A stretch of 64,000 nucleotides of DNA. Source: Methylobacterium sp. E-045 (lineage in GTDB: Bacteria; Pseudomonadota; Alphaproteobacteria; Rhizobiales; Beijerinckiaceae). Made by a program: the position numbers and the translations under genes. The stretch is taken from NCBI RefSeq assembly GCF_022829685.1, contig NZ_JAKSYE010000064.1:240298-304297 (forward strand). The letters are read 5' to 3'. The notes under the pieces are model-generated. The model had not been told where the DNA came from and did not search any database. It saw only the letters and a list, made by a program, of their open reading frames with translations. Shown one piece after another: positions 17,029 to 25,914 of this stretch (positions within the stretch are counted from its first letter, which is position 1; every line of letters begins with the position of its first letter).

Positions 17029-17805
17029 CTACGTCGCTGATCCGCTCAACGGATTATTCTCGTCCCAGCCGTAGCCAAGCGTTTCGAAGCGCATGGACCG
17101 GGCATCGACCATGAGCAGCCGCCCCACCAGCGGCTCGCCGAAATCCGCCACCGCGCGGATGACTTCCATCGCCATCAGCGAACCCATCACTCCGGCCAGA
17201 GCGCCGAGCACGCCGGCTTCCGCGCAGGCGGGGACGCTGCCGGGCGGTGGCGGGTTCGGGAACAGGCACCGATAGGTCGGATTGGGGCGGCCATCCGGCC
17301 CGGTCTCATGCGCGCGGATCGTCGTCAGGGTGCCATCGAACTGTCCGAGCGCGGCCGTGACGAGCGGACGCCTCGCGTGGAAACAGGCATCGGACACGGC
17401 GTAGCGGGTCGCGAAATTGTCCGACCCGTCGGCCACGATATCGTATCGGTCGATCAGGCCGGCGGCATTGTCCCGGTCGATCCGCATAAGATGTGGTTCG
17501 ATCCGCACATGCGGGTTGAGACGCGCAACGGCGTCGCTGGCACTGTGGATCTTCGTGCGGCCGATATCGGGTGTCCCGTGGATGACCTGCCGCTGCAGAT
17601 TCGAAAGCGAAACGGTATCATCGTCGACGATGCCGATCGTGCCGATGCCGGCCGCGGCCAGATATTGGATCAGCGGAGCGCCGAGACCGCCGGCTCCGAT
17701 GACCAGTACCCGTGCGGCCTGCATGCGTGCCTGTCCCGGTCCTCCGACCTCGCGCAGGACGAGGTGACGGGCGTAGCGTTCGACTTCGTCGGTTGAAAAG
17801 GCCAT
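17029..17805 (-). CDS. moeB: MoeB/HesA/ThiF-family adenylyltransferase
   Basis: An E1-like enzyme that adenylates the C-terminal glycine of a sulfur-carrier protein such as MoaD or ThiS. The 258 residues include the nucleotide site GAGGLGAPLIQYLAAAG, the NLQRQVIHG arginine motif and ADGSDNFATRY with the catalytic aspartate. The paired zinc cysteines of E. coli MoeB are missing: the first site reads PTYRCLF, with one cysteine only, and the C-terminal CxxC is replaced by a region ending GYGWDENNPL. It lies tail to tail with the fdh operon, fitting a role in molybdopterin synthesis, though ThiF-like service for thiamine cannot be excluded. Confidence 0.82.
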   Translation of the reverse strand: MAFSTDEVERYARHLVLREVGGPGQARMQAARVLVIGAGGLGAPLIQYLAAAGIGTIGIVDDDTVSLSNLQRQVIHGTPDIGRTKIHSASDAVARLNPHVRIEPHLMRIDRDNAAGLIDRYDIVADGSDNFATRYAVSDACFHARRPLVTAALGQFDGTLTTIRAHETGPDGRPNPTYRCLFPNPPPPGSVPACAEAGVLGALAGVMGSLMAMEVIRAVADFGEPLVGRLLMVDARSMRFETLGYGWDENNPLSGSAT

Positions 17806-17896
17806 GGCGGTGAAATAGCCTCTGTGACGGGGCGCCGAAAGGCCGCCGGGCCGGTATTTGCGTCATGCCGCTCCGCCGCCTATTCGCCACGGCGGA

Positions 17897-19102
17897 ATGT
17901 CCCACCTCGACGAGACGATGCCCGTGTCATCTCCTGTTATCGCCGATCGCTCGCCGCTGGCCCTCGCCCAGGCCCTCATCCGTTGTCCGTCGGTGACGCC
18001 GGAGGAGGGCGGGGCCCTGCAATGGCTCGGCGGCGTCCTGGAGGCGGCGGGTTTCACCGTCGAGCGCCCGCGCTTCTCGGAACCGGGAACGCCCGACATC
18101 GACAACCTCTACGCGCGGATCGGGACCGGCAGCCCCTATCTCCTTTTCGCCGGCCATACCGATGTCGTCCCGCCCGGCTCCGTCGAAGCGTGGCGGCATG
18201 GGCCGTTCCACGGCGCGGTCTCGGACGGGATGCTCTACGGCCGGGGCGCCGTCGACATGAAGGGCGGCATCGCCTGCATGCTCTCGGCAGCGCTTGCCTT
18301 CGTCGCCGAGCGGGGAGGGGCGTTCAACGGATCCATCGGGTTCCTCGTCACCGGCGACGAGGAGGGGCCTGCCGTCAACGGCACGGTGAAGCTCCTCGCA
18401 TGGGCGAAGGCGCGGGGCGAGCGTTTCGACCATTGCCTTCTCGGCGAGCCCACCAACCCATCGCGCCTCGGCGAAATGATCAAGATCGGCCGGCGCGGCT
18501 CCCTCACGGGCAAGCTTGTCGTCCATGGCCGTCAGGGCCATGTGGCGTATCCCCACAAGGCCGAGAACCCCATTCCCGGCCTGCTGCGTCTCGCATCGGC
18601 CCTTCTCGATGAGCCCCTCGATGGCGGTAGCGCGCATTTCGATGCGTCGATCCTCGAATTCACCACCATCGATGTGGGCAATCCGGCGACCAACGTCATC
18701 CCGGCCGACGCGCGTGCCACGTTCAATATCCGCTTCAACGACGGCTGGACGGCTCAGACCCTGGGGGCCGAGATCCGACGACGGCTGGAAGCGGCCGCCG
18801 GCAACGCGGTCCGCTTCACCCTGGACCTTCAGCCATCGAATTCGCCGGCGTTCCTGACGGCACCGGACGCGTTCACCCATCTCGTGGCCGAGGCGATCGA
18901 GGCGGAGACCGGGCTTCGGCCGACCCTATCCACCACCGGGGGCACGTCGGATGCCCGTTTCATCAAGGATGCCTGCCCGGTCATCGAATTCGGCCTCGTG
19001 GGCGAGACCATGCACCAGACCGATGAATGCGTGGCGGTCGCCGATCTGGACCGGCTCACGGCGATCTACCAGCGGTTGCTGACAGCTTACTTTAATAGAT
19101 AG
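17897..19102 (+). CDS. dapE: Succinyl-diaminopimelate desuccinylase
   Basis: Hydrolyses N-succinyl-LL-diaminopimelate in lysine and peptidoglycan precursor synthesis. The M20-family dizinc peptidase motifs are present: [36 protein letters not shown] and a late ETMHQTDE with a metal-binding histidine. The product is about 401 residues from ATG 17897; ATG 17918 is also possible, and neither has a good ribosome-binding site. The last codons turn AT-rich and the stop lies six bases from the end of the AT-rich membrane gene, so the right boundary of dapE may coincide with an insertion junction. Confidence 0.93.
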   Translation: MSHLDETMPVSSPVIADRSPLALAQALIRCPSVTPEEGGALQWLGGVLEAAGFTVERPRFSEPGTPDIDNLYARIGTGSPYLLFAGHTDVVPPGSVEAWRHGPFHGAVSDGMLYGRGAVDMKGGIACMLSAALAFVAERGGAFNGSIGFLVTGDEEGPAVNGTVKLLAWAKARGERFDHCLLGEPTNPSRLGEMIKIGRRGSLTGKLVVHGRQGHVAYPHKAENPIPGLLRLASALLDEPLDGGSAHFDASILEFTTIDVGNPATNVIPADARATFNIRFNDGWTAQTLGAEIRRRLEAAAGNAVRFTLDLQPSNSPAFLTAPDAFTHLVAEAIEAETGLRPTLSTTGGTSDARFIKDACPVIEFGLVGETMHQTDECVAVADLDRLTAIYQRLLTAYFNR

Positions 19103-19107
19103 AAATC

Positions 19108-20391
19108 CTATCGGTATCTTTGAGGAAAGCGTCTGTTATTTTCGCCAATAGTGTTGCCGACCATAATGTATATCTGGCGAAGCCGATGGATATGCGGATC
19201 GTTCAAGCGTAACTTTATGTTTGCAATGCGGGTTTCATGTGAAATATCCTTAGTTATTCCATCTTCCCTGATGCTTGAGCGAACATGATCTGCAAGCAAA
19301 ATTCCTCCAACCATATCAATTAGGCCGGCCTCACTGACTTCTTGATCAAATATGACTCGTTCTAGATCAAATATAGTTCTGATCCCTAGTCCCCAGAGCT
19401 TTACTAGAGACGATTGACCTGTTGAACAATAGAGTTGCGCCTGAGCAACCCAGTCCATGATTTGATAAACGCCATATGGTGTCTCAACAAAAAGCATCAG
19501 TGGATTGGCTGCTGCTAAGTTTTGAACAGACTTTATATGGTAGTCTGCTAGGCGATCCCTAATTTCTGTATCGATCCCGTCTATCACTTCAACGGGTGTT
19601 GTAAAAAACATATCATAAAAATTTTTATTTTCTCTTTTGTACCCTCGAAGTTTGCTTTTTGTAATTAGTGCTCGAGTGGCCACCTCTGGAAAATATCCAA
19701 TCGCAAAGGCTACAACGAGACCAATGTACGGAAACGGATTAAGATTTGCACCTGCTGTGGTCTGCACAGTTATAGAAGACAATGGCTTGAATAAGGCTTC
19801 GTTAGAAAGTAATGCGACTGTTACACCCACAATAAGGTTGTTCGCAGCGCCGACAAACGAAGCCGGACTGAGATCAAAGTTGTTTATTGCTCGAAAGAAA
19901 CTTCTAATCAAGAAGATGTATCCTCCCGAAAATGCGATTATGAACACCAAAATCCAACTTGCATTATGCTGTTCGTCGCCTTGGAATATCATGGCACATT
20001 CTTTAATTTTTATACACGATATTATATTTGTGCTTGATATAATTTGAAGTACATAGCTTGATAAAATTAACGACGCAGAAAAAAGAGCAATTATGAGCGG
20101 TATTGAACTTACAACCCAAGCAAATATACTATAGTCTTTATTGATAAAATCTTCAGATTCAGACTTATTTTCAATTTTTTGCGGTTTTCTTTCAATGAAA
20201 TATTTATATTTGACAAATTCAAAGGAGGGAATAAACATATCTCCAACGCGTTGACTATCGAAAACAGCAGATAGATCGTTTATTATTCCCTGTCTTTGCC
20301 CTTTTACTGATTCTCGAATTATAAAAAATATTAAAGGCGGCAGAACGCTGATTGCTAGAGAAATCGCTAAAACGGCCAGTGGAAATTCCAT
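19108..20391 (-). CDS. AT-rich multi-pass membrane protein with helix-hairpin-helix-like C-terminal domain
   Basis: A 427-residue protein of unknown function. It has about five membrane helices: residues 2-25 (LAVLAISLAISVLPPLIFFI), roughly 85-117, 143-168, 178-195 and 220-245. The soluble C-terminal third contains VIDGIDTEIRDRLADYHIKS and NLAAANPLMLFVETPYGVYQ, a pattern like the helix-hairpin-helix folds used for DNA or protein contacts. I chose ATG 20391, with GAGG eight bases upstream, over GTG 20421. The base composition and AT-ending codons differ sharply from every neighbour, indicating transfer. It stands alone between dapE and truA, with no integrase or repeat visible. Confidence 0.8.
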   Translation of the reverse strand: MEFPLAVLAISLAISVLPPLIFFIIRESVKGQRQGIINDLSAVFDSQRVGDMFIPSFEFVKYKYFIERKPQKIENKSESEDFINKDYSIFAWVVSSIPLIIALFSASLILSSYVLQIISSTNIISCIKIKECAMIFQGDEQHNASWILVFIIAFSGGYIFLIRSFFRAINNFDLSPASFVGAANNLIVGVTVALLSNEALFKPLSSITVQTTAGANLNPFPYIGLVVAFAIGYFPEVATRALITKSKLRGYKRENKNFYDMFFTTPVEVIDGIDTEIRDRLADYHIKSVQNLAAANPLMLFVETPYGVYQIMDWVAQAQLYCSTGQSSLVKLWGLGIRTIFDLERVIFDQEVSEAGLIDMVGGILLADHVRSSIREDGITKDISHETRIANIKLRLNDPHIHRLRQIYIMVGNTIGENNRRFPQRYR

Positions 20392-20521
20392 TGAAAATAC
20401 CTCAAATAAGGCAGACTTCACGGGATTCTAAAAAGCTTAAATCCACTGACGTTGCAATGTTTGGTTGTGAGTTTTAATACTGAGTGCCGATTTTTTCGTG
20501 CGCCGTGCAGCCGGAATCTGA

Positions 20522-21274
20522 CTACGGATAATCCACCCCCACGAAGGTCAGTCCCTTCGCAGGTGCCATGGGACCGCAGCGGGCACGGTCGCGGCTCGCC
20601 AGGATCTCTGCGACCTCGGCGATGCCGAAGCGGCCGCAGCCGGCCATCATCAGCGTTCCCACCATCGCACGCACCTGATGGTGCAGGAAGGACCGGGCCG
20701 AGGTCGAGATCACGATCTCCTCGAACAGGCCCATCGTCACTGTGGCGACGTCCAGTTGTTCCAGGGTGCGGATCGGGCTGTTCGCCTGGCACTCGGCGGC
20801 GCGAAAAGCGGTGAAGTCGTGCCGGCCGAGCAGGCCCTGCGCGGCCCGGTGCATCACCTCGGCATCGAGCGCCCAAGGCACGTGCCAGACATGATCGCGC
20901 GTCAGGGCGGGCGGGCTGCGCCGGTTGAAGATGCGATAGCGGTAATGCCGGCGGATGGCGGAATGGCGCGCATCGAAACCGGGGCCGACCTGCTCGGCGC
21001 TGACGATGGCGACCGGAAGCGGGCGGAGATGGGCGTTCAGAGCATCGCGCACCGTATCCGTGCGCCATTCCTTCGTGAGGTCCAGATGGGCGACCTGATG
21101 GATGGCGTGGACGCCGGCATCCGTGCGACCCGCGCAGGTCAGGCGCAGATCTTCGCCTGAGAAGCGTTTGACGGCATCTTCGATGACGCCCTGCACTGTG
21201 ATGTCCTCGGCCTGTCGCTGCCATCCGCAAAACGGGGCGCCGTCATACTCGATGACGAGCTTGTAGCGGGGCAT
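20522..21274 (-). CDS. truA: tRNA pseudouridine synthase A
   Basis: Makes pseudouridine at positions 38-40 of the tRNA anticodon arm. The 250-residue protein shows the family motif CAGRTDAGVHA with the catalytic aspartate, an RHYRYRI block and FLHHQVRAMVG near the C-terminus. I placed the start at MPRYKLVIEYDG (21274), the normal N-terminus; a longer upstream reading is not supported. It follows fmt by 25 bases in a def-fmt-truA string, a common alphaproteobacterial order. Confidence 0.95.
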   Translation of the reverse strand: MPRYKLVIEYDGAPFCGWQRQAEDITVQGVIEDAVKRFSGEDLRLTCAGRTDAGVHAIHQVAHLDLTKEWRTDTVRDALNAHLRPLPVAIVSAEQVGPGFDARHSAIRRHYRYRIFNRRSPPALTRDHVWHVPWALDAEVMHRAAQGLLGRHDFTAFRAAECQANSPIRTLEQLDVATVTMGLFEEIVISTSARSFLHHQVRAMVGTLMMAGCGRFGIAEVAEILASRDRARCGPMAPAKGLTFVGVDYP

Positions 21275-21299
21275 CAGCCGCGTCCCCCGGTGCGGGTCT

Positions 21300-22229
21300 T
21301 CACGGAAACCGCGTTCCCGGCGCCAGATGCGCTCCGCGCACCAATTCCGATCCCGTGACGACGCCGCCTTTGCCGGCCCGGCGCAGCTCGTTGAGCCGCA
21401 CAGCGCCCTCGCCGCAGGCGATGGTGCCGGACGCATCGAGCAGAATGCCGGGAGCGCCCCCTCCCTCCGCCGGGAGGGCGCGCAACACCTTCACCCGTTC
21501 CGGCCCCCTACCGAGATCGGCCTCGAAGAAGGCTCCGGGGAAGGGCGAGAGTCCGTTGATGTGGTTCGCGACCACACGCGCCGGTTTCGACCAGTCGATG
21601 CGTGCCTCGTCGTTGGTGATCTTGTGCGCGTAGACAAGACCATCCTCGCCCTGTGGCGTGAGGGTGAGGGGCCCGTCTTCCAGCTTGCGGAGGGCTTGGC
21701 TCATGAGCGCTGCGCCGACCGGCATCAGCGTATCGTGGAGGTCTCCCGCGCTCATGCCGGGGGCGATGGCGACGCGTTCTTCCATGGCCACGGGACCGGT
21801 ATCGAGACCCGCCTCCATGCGCATGATGCCGACGCCGCTCGCCGTATCCCCCGCCATGACTGCGCGCTGGATCGGTGCCGCCCCGCGCCAGCGGGGCAGA
21901 AGGGAGGCGTGGAGGTTCAGGCAACCATGGCGCGGCACGTCGAGGATCGCCTGCGGCAGAAGCATCCCGTAGGCGACCACCACGGCGACGTCGCATCCGT
22001 GGGACCGGAAGACCGCGAGCGCGTCCGGCGTCTTCAGGGTTGTGGGGGTGTGAACCGGCAGGCCGAGCCCGTCAGCCAGCGCATGGACGGGTGACGAACG
22101 CAGCGCCATGCCGCGCCCGGACCGTGCCGGTGCGCGGGTATAGACCGCGGCGATGTCGTGGCCGTCCTCAACCAGACGCGCCAGGGTCGCGACGGCGAAG
22201 TCGGGCGTCCCCATGAAGACGAGCTTCAT
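21300..22229 (-). CDS. fmt: Methionyl-tRNA formyltransferase
   Basis: Transfers a formyl group from 10-formyltetrahydrofolate to initiator Met-tRNA. The 309-residue length is typical. Visible motifs are MKLVFMGTPDFAV at the N-terminus, the NLHASLLPRWRGAAPIQ catalytic loop and ETGVGIMRMEAGLDTG-like text (here SGVGIMRMEAGLDTGP). The C-terminal domain follows with INGLSPFPGAF. It is 28 bases downstream of def, with which it forms the classic pair. Confidence 0.96.
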   Translation of the reverse strand: MKLVFMGTPDFAVATLARLVEDGHDIAAVYTRAPARSGRGMALRSSPVHALADGLGLPVHTPTTLKTPDALAVFRSHGCDVAVVVAYGMLLPQAILDVPRHGCLNLHASLLPRWRGAAPIQRAVMAGDTASGVGIMRMEAGLDTGPVAMEERVAIAPGMSAGDLHDTLMPVGAALMSQALRKLEDGPLTLTPQGEDGLVYAHKITNDEARIDWSKPARVVANHINGLSPFPGAFFEADLGRGPERVKVLRALPAEGGGAPGILLDASGTIACGEGAVRLNELRRAGKGGVVTGSELVRGAHLAPGTRFP

Positions 22230-22257
22230 CGCGCGCGCTTTCTGCTGAAGGGTGGGA

Positions 22258-22776
22258 TCAGGCGTCCTCGCCGCGCTTGGCCGCCTTGACGAATTTCTTG
22301 ATGACGCGGTCGCGCTTCAGCTTCGACAGGTGATCGATGAAGAGCACGCCATCGAGGTGATCGATCTCGTGCTGGATACAAGTGGCCAGAAGCCCGTCGG
22401 CATCGATCTCGCGGGTTTCTCCATCGAGGTCGCGGAAGCGGACGCGCACCCGGTCCGGCCTCTCCACCTCGCCGTAATATTCCGGGATCGACAGGCAGCC
22501 CTCGTCGTAGACGCGCTTCTCCTCCGAGGCCCAGACGATCTCCGGATCGATGAAGACCTGCGGCTGGCGCGCGTTCTCGTCCTTCGACGTGTCGATGGTC
22601 ACGACGCGCTTGGTCACGCCGACCTGGATGGCGGCGAGGCCGACGCCCGGGGCGTCGTACATCGTCTCCAGCATGTCGGCGGCCAGGGTACGAATCTCAT
22701 CGTCGATCGCACCGACGGGGGTCGACACCTGGCGCAGGCGGGCGTCTGGTAGGATGACGAGGGGGCGGATGGTCAT
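22258..22776 (-). CDS. def: Peptide deformylase
   Basis: Removes the N-formyl group from new proteins. All three metal-site motifs are present in 172 residues: [17 protein letters not shown] and QHEIDHLDG with the HExxH histidines and the cysteine ligand. The C-terminus is lysine/arginine-rich ([12 protein letters not shown]). It is the first gene of def-fmt-truA; 123 bases separate it from the recR stop upstream. Confidence 0.97.
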   Translation of the reverse strand: MTIRPLVILPDARLRQVSTPVGAIDDEIRTLAADMLETMYDAPGVGLAAIQVGVTKRVVTIDTSKDENARQPQVFIDPEIVWASEEKRVYDEGCLSIPEYYGEVERPDRVRVRFRDLDGETREIDADGLLATCIQHEIDHLDGVLFIDHLSKLKRDRVIKKFVKAAKRGEDA

Positions 22777-22899
22777 GGCTCGGCCGGATCTGTCGATGAC
22801 AAAGGCGCAGCTCCCTGTCTCTCGGGTCCGCCGTGCCGGACCCGCAGATAAGGTTTGGCGGGTGGCCGGTCAAATCGGACGAGAGGCAACGATAGCGCC

Positions 22900-23505
22900 T
22901 CAGAAAGCCGTCCGGCTTCGGATGGCGGCCGAGAGCGTCCCCTCGTCGAGATAGTCGAGCTCTCCCCCCACCGGCACTCCATGGGCCAGGCGCGTCACTT
23001 TCAGCCCATGATGCGCCAAAGATTCCGTGACGTAATGCGCCGTCGTCTGGCCATCGACCGTGGCGTTCAGCGCGAGGATAATCTCGCGGACATCGCCGTT
23101 CCCGGCCCGATCCACGAGGCTTGCGAGATTGAGATGCTCCGGCCGGACGCCATCGAGGGCGGAGAGCACGCCGCCGAGGACGTGATAGCGCGCGGTCACC
23201 GCACCCGACCGCTCGAGGGCCCAGAGGTCCGAGACATCCTCGACCACCACCAGGATGGAGGGATCGCGCGATGCGTCTCGACAAATGGTGCAGGGGTCGC
23301 TGGTATCGACGTTGCCGCATTCCCGGCAGACAACGATGCGTTCGGAGGCCACCTTCATCGCCTCCGCCAGCGGAGCGAGCAACGCTTCGCGCTTCTTGAT
23401 GAGATGCAGGGCCGCGCGTCTCGCCGAGCGCGGCCCGAGCCCCGGCATCCGGGCGAGGAGCTGGATCAGGCGCTCGATTTCGGGACCGGCAACGGCTTGG
23501 GCCAT
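22900..23505 (-). CDS. recR: Recombination mediator RecR
   Basis: Works with RecO to load RecA at single-stranded gaps. The 201-residue product has the N-terminal helix-hairpin-helix ([19 protein letters not shown]), the zinc finger [16 protein letters not shown] and the Toprim domain ([16 protein letters not shown]). The usual RecR N-terminus corresponds to ATG 23505 ([15 protein letters not shown]). Its usual partner ybaB lies about 2 kb further on, beyond pckA, next to dnaX. Confidence 0.96.
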   Translation of the reverse strand: MAQAVAGPEIERLIQLLARMPGLGPRSARRAALHLIKKREALLAPLAEAMKVASERIVVCRECGNVDTSDPCTICRDASRDPSILVVVEDVSDLWALERSGAVTARYHVLGGVLSALDGVRPEHLNLASLVDRAGNGDVREIILALNATVDGQTTAHYVTESLAHHGLKVTRLAHGVPVGGELDYLDEGTLSAAIRSRTAF

Positions 23506-23852
23506 ACGTGTTCCGTCAGACGGCCGTGGCCGTACTCGTGAAATGGGGGCGGATCTCGGTCCCTTGTAGTCGGGAATCGCCGCCGCTGCATGCGTTGCGA
23601 CGCCGCTCCGGGCGTTGTTCGGCGACCCTCTTATTTCTCTGACAGATCCATCCGTTCGTCTTTGAAACCCATGGCGGCTCAATTGACCGGTGTCCTTCGC
23701 GGAATAAGCAGGTCAACGCGATAGAGTGGCGAACCTGCGTGCGGCGGACCTGAACGACCGCGCGGACGCTCTATCCGACGGGCCGAAAGCCGAATGGGAG
23801 ATTCCGGCAAAGCCAGACATCAAAGCGATCAGGTGTTCGAGGAGTGACGGAC
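23506..23852. other. Divergent intergenic region recR/pckA
   Basis: About 350 bases that must hold the promoters of recR (leftward) and pckA (rightward). I see no strong palindrome, RNA gene or well-scoring promoter in it. Confidence 0.5.
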
Positions 23853-25469
23853 GTGACACATTTCGGTGAGTTCAACGCCAGCCATGGACCCGAGAAAATC
23901 GGCCTGCGCGACCTCAAGGCTGTTCATTGGAACCTCGACGCTCCTCGCCTCTACGAGGAATCCCTGAGTCGCGGTGAATCGCAACTCGCTCATGGCGGAG
24001 CCCTGGTGGCGACCACGGGTACCCATACCGGTCGTTCGCCCAAGGACAAGTTCATCGTCCGCGACGCCTGTACCGAGAACGAGATCTGGTGGGAGAACAA
24101 CGGCGCGATCACGCCGGAGCAGTTCGAGACCCTGTACCAGGATTTCCTCAGCCATGCCGAGGGGCGCGAGCTCTTCGCCCAGGATCTCTATGGCGGCGCC
24201 GCTCCGGCTCACCGCGTCAGGGCGCGGGTCTTCACCGAACTCGCTTGGCACTCGCTCTTCATCCGCAACCTGCTGATCCGGCCCGAGCGCTCGTCGCTGG
24301 CCGAATACATCCCCGATCTGACGATCATCGACCTGCCGAGCTTCCAGGCCGAGCCGCACCGCCATGGCTGTCGCTCGAAGACCGTCATCGCCATCGACTT
24401 CACCCGAAAGATCGTCCTCATCGGCGGCAGCGCCTATGCGGGCGAAATGAAGAAATCCGTCTTCACGTATCTGAACTATGTACTTCCCGGCGCTGGCGTG
24501 ATGCCGATGCACTGTTCGGCCAACGTGGCGCTCGATGCCGAAGGCGATTCGGCCCTGTTCTTCGGTCTGTCCGGAACCGGCAAGACGACGCTCTCCAATG
24601 ATTCCTCGCGGCAGCTGCTCGGCGACGACGAGCACGGCTGGAGCAAGGACGGCATCTTCAACTTCGAAGGCGGCTGCTACGCCAAGACCATCCGTCTCTC
24701 GCGCAATGCCGAGCCGGAGATCTACGCCACCACCGAACGCTTCGGCACGGTGATGGAGAACGTGGTGATCGACCCGCTCTCGCGCCGCCCCGATTTCGAC
24801 GATGCAACGCTCACCGAAAACACCCGCTGCGCCTATCCGCTCGACTTCATCGCCAATGCCAGCGCCACGGGACGGGCGGTGCACCCGAAGAACATCGTCA
24901 TGCTCACCTGCGACGCGTTCGGGGTGATGCCGCCGATCGCCAAGCTCACGGGCGCGGAGGCGATGTACCATTTCCTGTCCGGCTATACCGCCAAGGTCGC
25001 CGGCACGGAGCGGGGCCTGACCGAACCGGAGGCAACGTTTTCGACCTGCTTCGGTGCGCCGTTCATGCCGCAGCATCCAAGCGTCTACGGCAACCTGCTG
25101 CGCGACCTCATCGCTCATCACGATGTCGATTGCTGGCTTGTGAACACCGGCTGGACCGGTGGCGGCGTCGGCACGGGGCGGCGCATGCCGATCCGCGTGA
25201 CGCGCCGACTGCTGGCGGCAGCGTTGGATGGATCGCTGTCGAAGGCGGAATTCCGCCGCGATCCGTATTTCGGCTTCGCTGTCCCGGCATTCGTTCCGGG
25301 AGTCGAGCCGCATATCCTTCAGCCGGTGAAAACCTGGGGCAACAAGGTCGCTTTCGCCGACACGGCGACGCGGCTGGTGACCATGTTCAAGGACAACTTC
25401 AAACGCTTCGAGGCCCATGTGGACGCGGACGTACGCGCCGCAGAGCCCGTACAGGTCATCGCCGCCTGA
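23853..25469 (+). CDS. pckA: Phosphoenolpyruvate carboxykinase (ATP)
   Basis: Converts oxaloacetate and ATP to phosphoenolpyruvate and CO2, for gluconeogenesis or C3/C4 interconversion. The 538 residues include [13 protein letters not shown], the kinase-1a loop [11 protein letters not shown], the DDEHGWS metal site and [16 protein letters not shown] chose GTG 23853 since GAGGAG lies seven or eight bases before it; an in-frame GTG at 23844 overlaps that site. The gene stands alone in direction and converges with ybaB. Confidence 0.96.
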   Translation: MTHFGEFNASHGPEKIGLRDLKAVHWNLDAPRLYEESLSRGESQLAHGGALVATTGTHTGRSPKDKFIVRDACTENEIWWENNGAITPEQFETLYQDFLSHAEGRELFAQDLYGGAAPAHRVRARVFTELAWHSLFIRNLLIRPERSSLAEYIPDLTIIDLPSFQAEPHRHGCRSKTVIAIDFTRKIVLIGGSAYAGEMKKSVFTYLNYVLPGAGVMPMHCSANVALDAEGDSALFFGLSGTGKTTLSNDSSRQLLGDDEHGWSKDGIFNFEGGCYAKTIRLSRNAEPEIYATTERFGTVMENVVIDPLSRRPDFDDATLTENTRCAYPLDFIANASATGRAVHPKNIVMLTCDAFGVMPPIAKLTGAEAMYHFLSGYTAKVAGTERGLTEPEATFSTCFGAPFMPQHPSVYGNLLRDLIAHHDVDCWLVNTGWTGGGVGTGRRMPIRVTRRLLAAALDGSLSKAEFRRDPYFGFAVPAFVPGVEPHILQPVKTWGNKVAFADTATRLVTMFKDNFKRFEAHVDADVRAAEPVQVIAA

Positions 25470-25533
25470 GGGCGGACCATCGCCCGATCCCGGCTCACGT
25501 CGGGGTCGGCGACGTCCTAAGTCGGAAATAGCT

Positions 25534-25854
25534 TCAAAAAAGCTTCATGCCGGGCGGGATCGGCAGGCCTTTGGTCAGTTCGGCCATGCGCTCCGCGGCC
25601 ACGCCCTCGGCCTTGCCGCGCGCGTCGTTGACCGCCGCCACGATCAGATCCTCCAAGATTTCCCGCTCATCCGCGATCATCAGGCTCGGATCGAGGGTCA
25701 CTCCCTTGACGAGACCCTTGGCCGTCATCGTCACGGAGACGGCCCCGCCGCCGGAGGCGCCTTTCACCTCCACGAGGTCGAGCTCGTTCTGGAGGCTCGC
25801 CATCTTTTCCTGCATGGCCTGAGCCTGCTTCATGATTCCCATGAGGTCGCGCAT
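25534..25854 (-). CDS. ybaB: YbaB/EbfC nucleoid-associated protein
   Basis: A small DNA-binding protein of the YbaB/EbfC family, 106 residues. The N-terminal coiled helix (LMGIMKQAQAMQEKMASLQN) and the core GGGAVSVTMTAKGLVKGVTL are characteristic. It binds DNA as a homodimer and is usually between dnaX and recR. Here it follows dnaX by 60 bases in the same direction. Confidence 0.93.
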   Translation of the reverse strand: MRDLMGIMKQAQAMQEKMASLQNELDLVEVKGASGGGAVSVTMTAKGLVKGVTLDPSLMIADEREILEDLIVAAVNDARGKAEGVAAERMAELTKGLPIPPGMKLF

Positions 25855-25914
25855 GGCGTGAGATGTCCCAAAGGGTTGCGGGGAACGTGATCCGAGGCGG
25901 TGCCTGCTGGAACG

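Noticed and set aside
19085..20480. A prophage or integrative element at the AT-rich island
   Set aside because: Only one gene is present, with no integrase, tRNA attachment site or flanking repeats.
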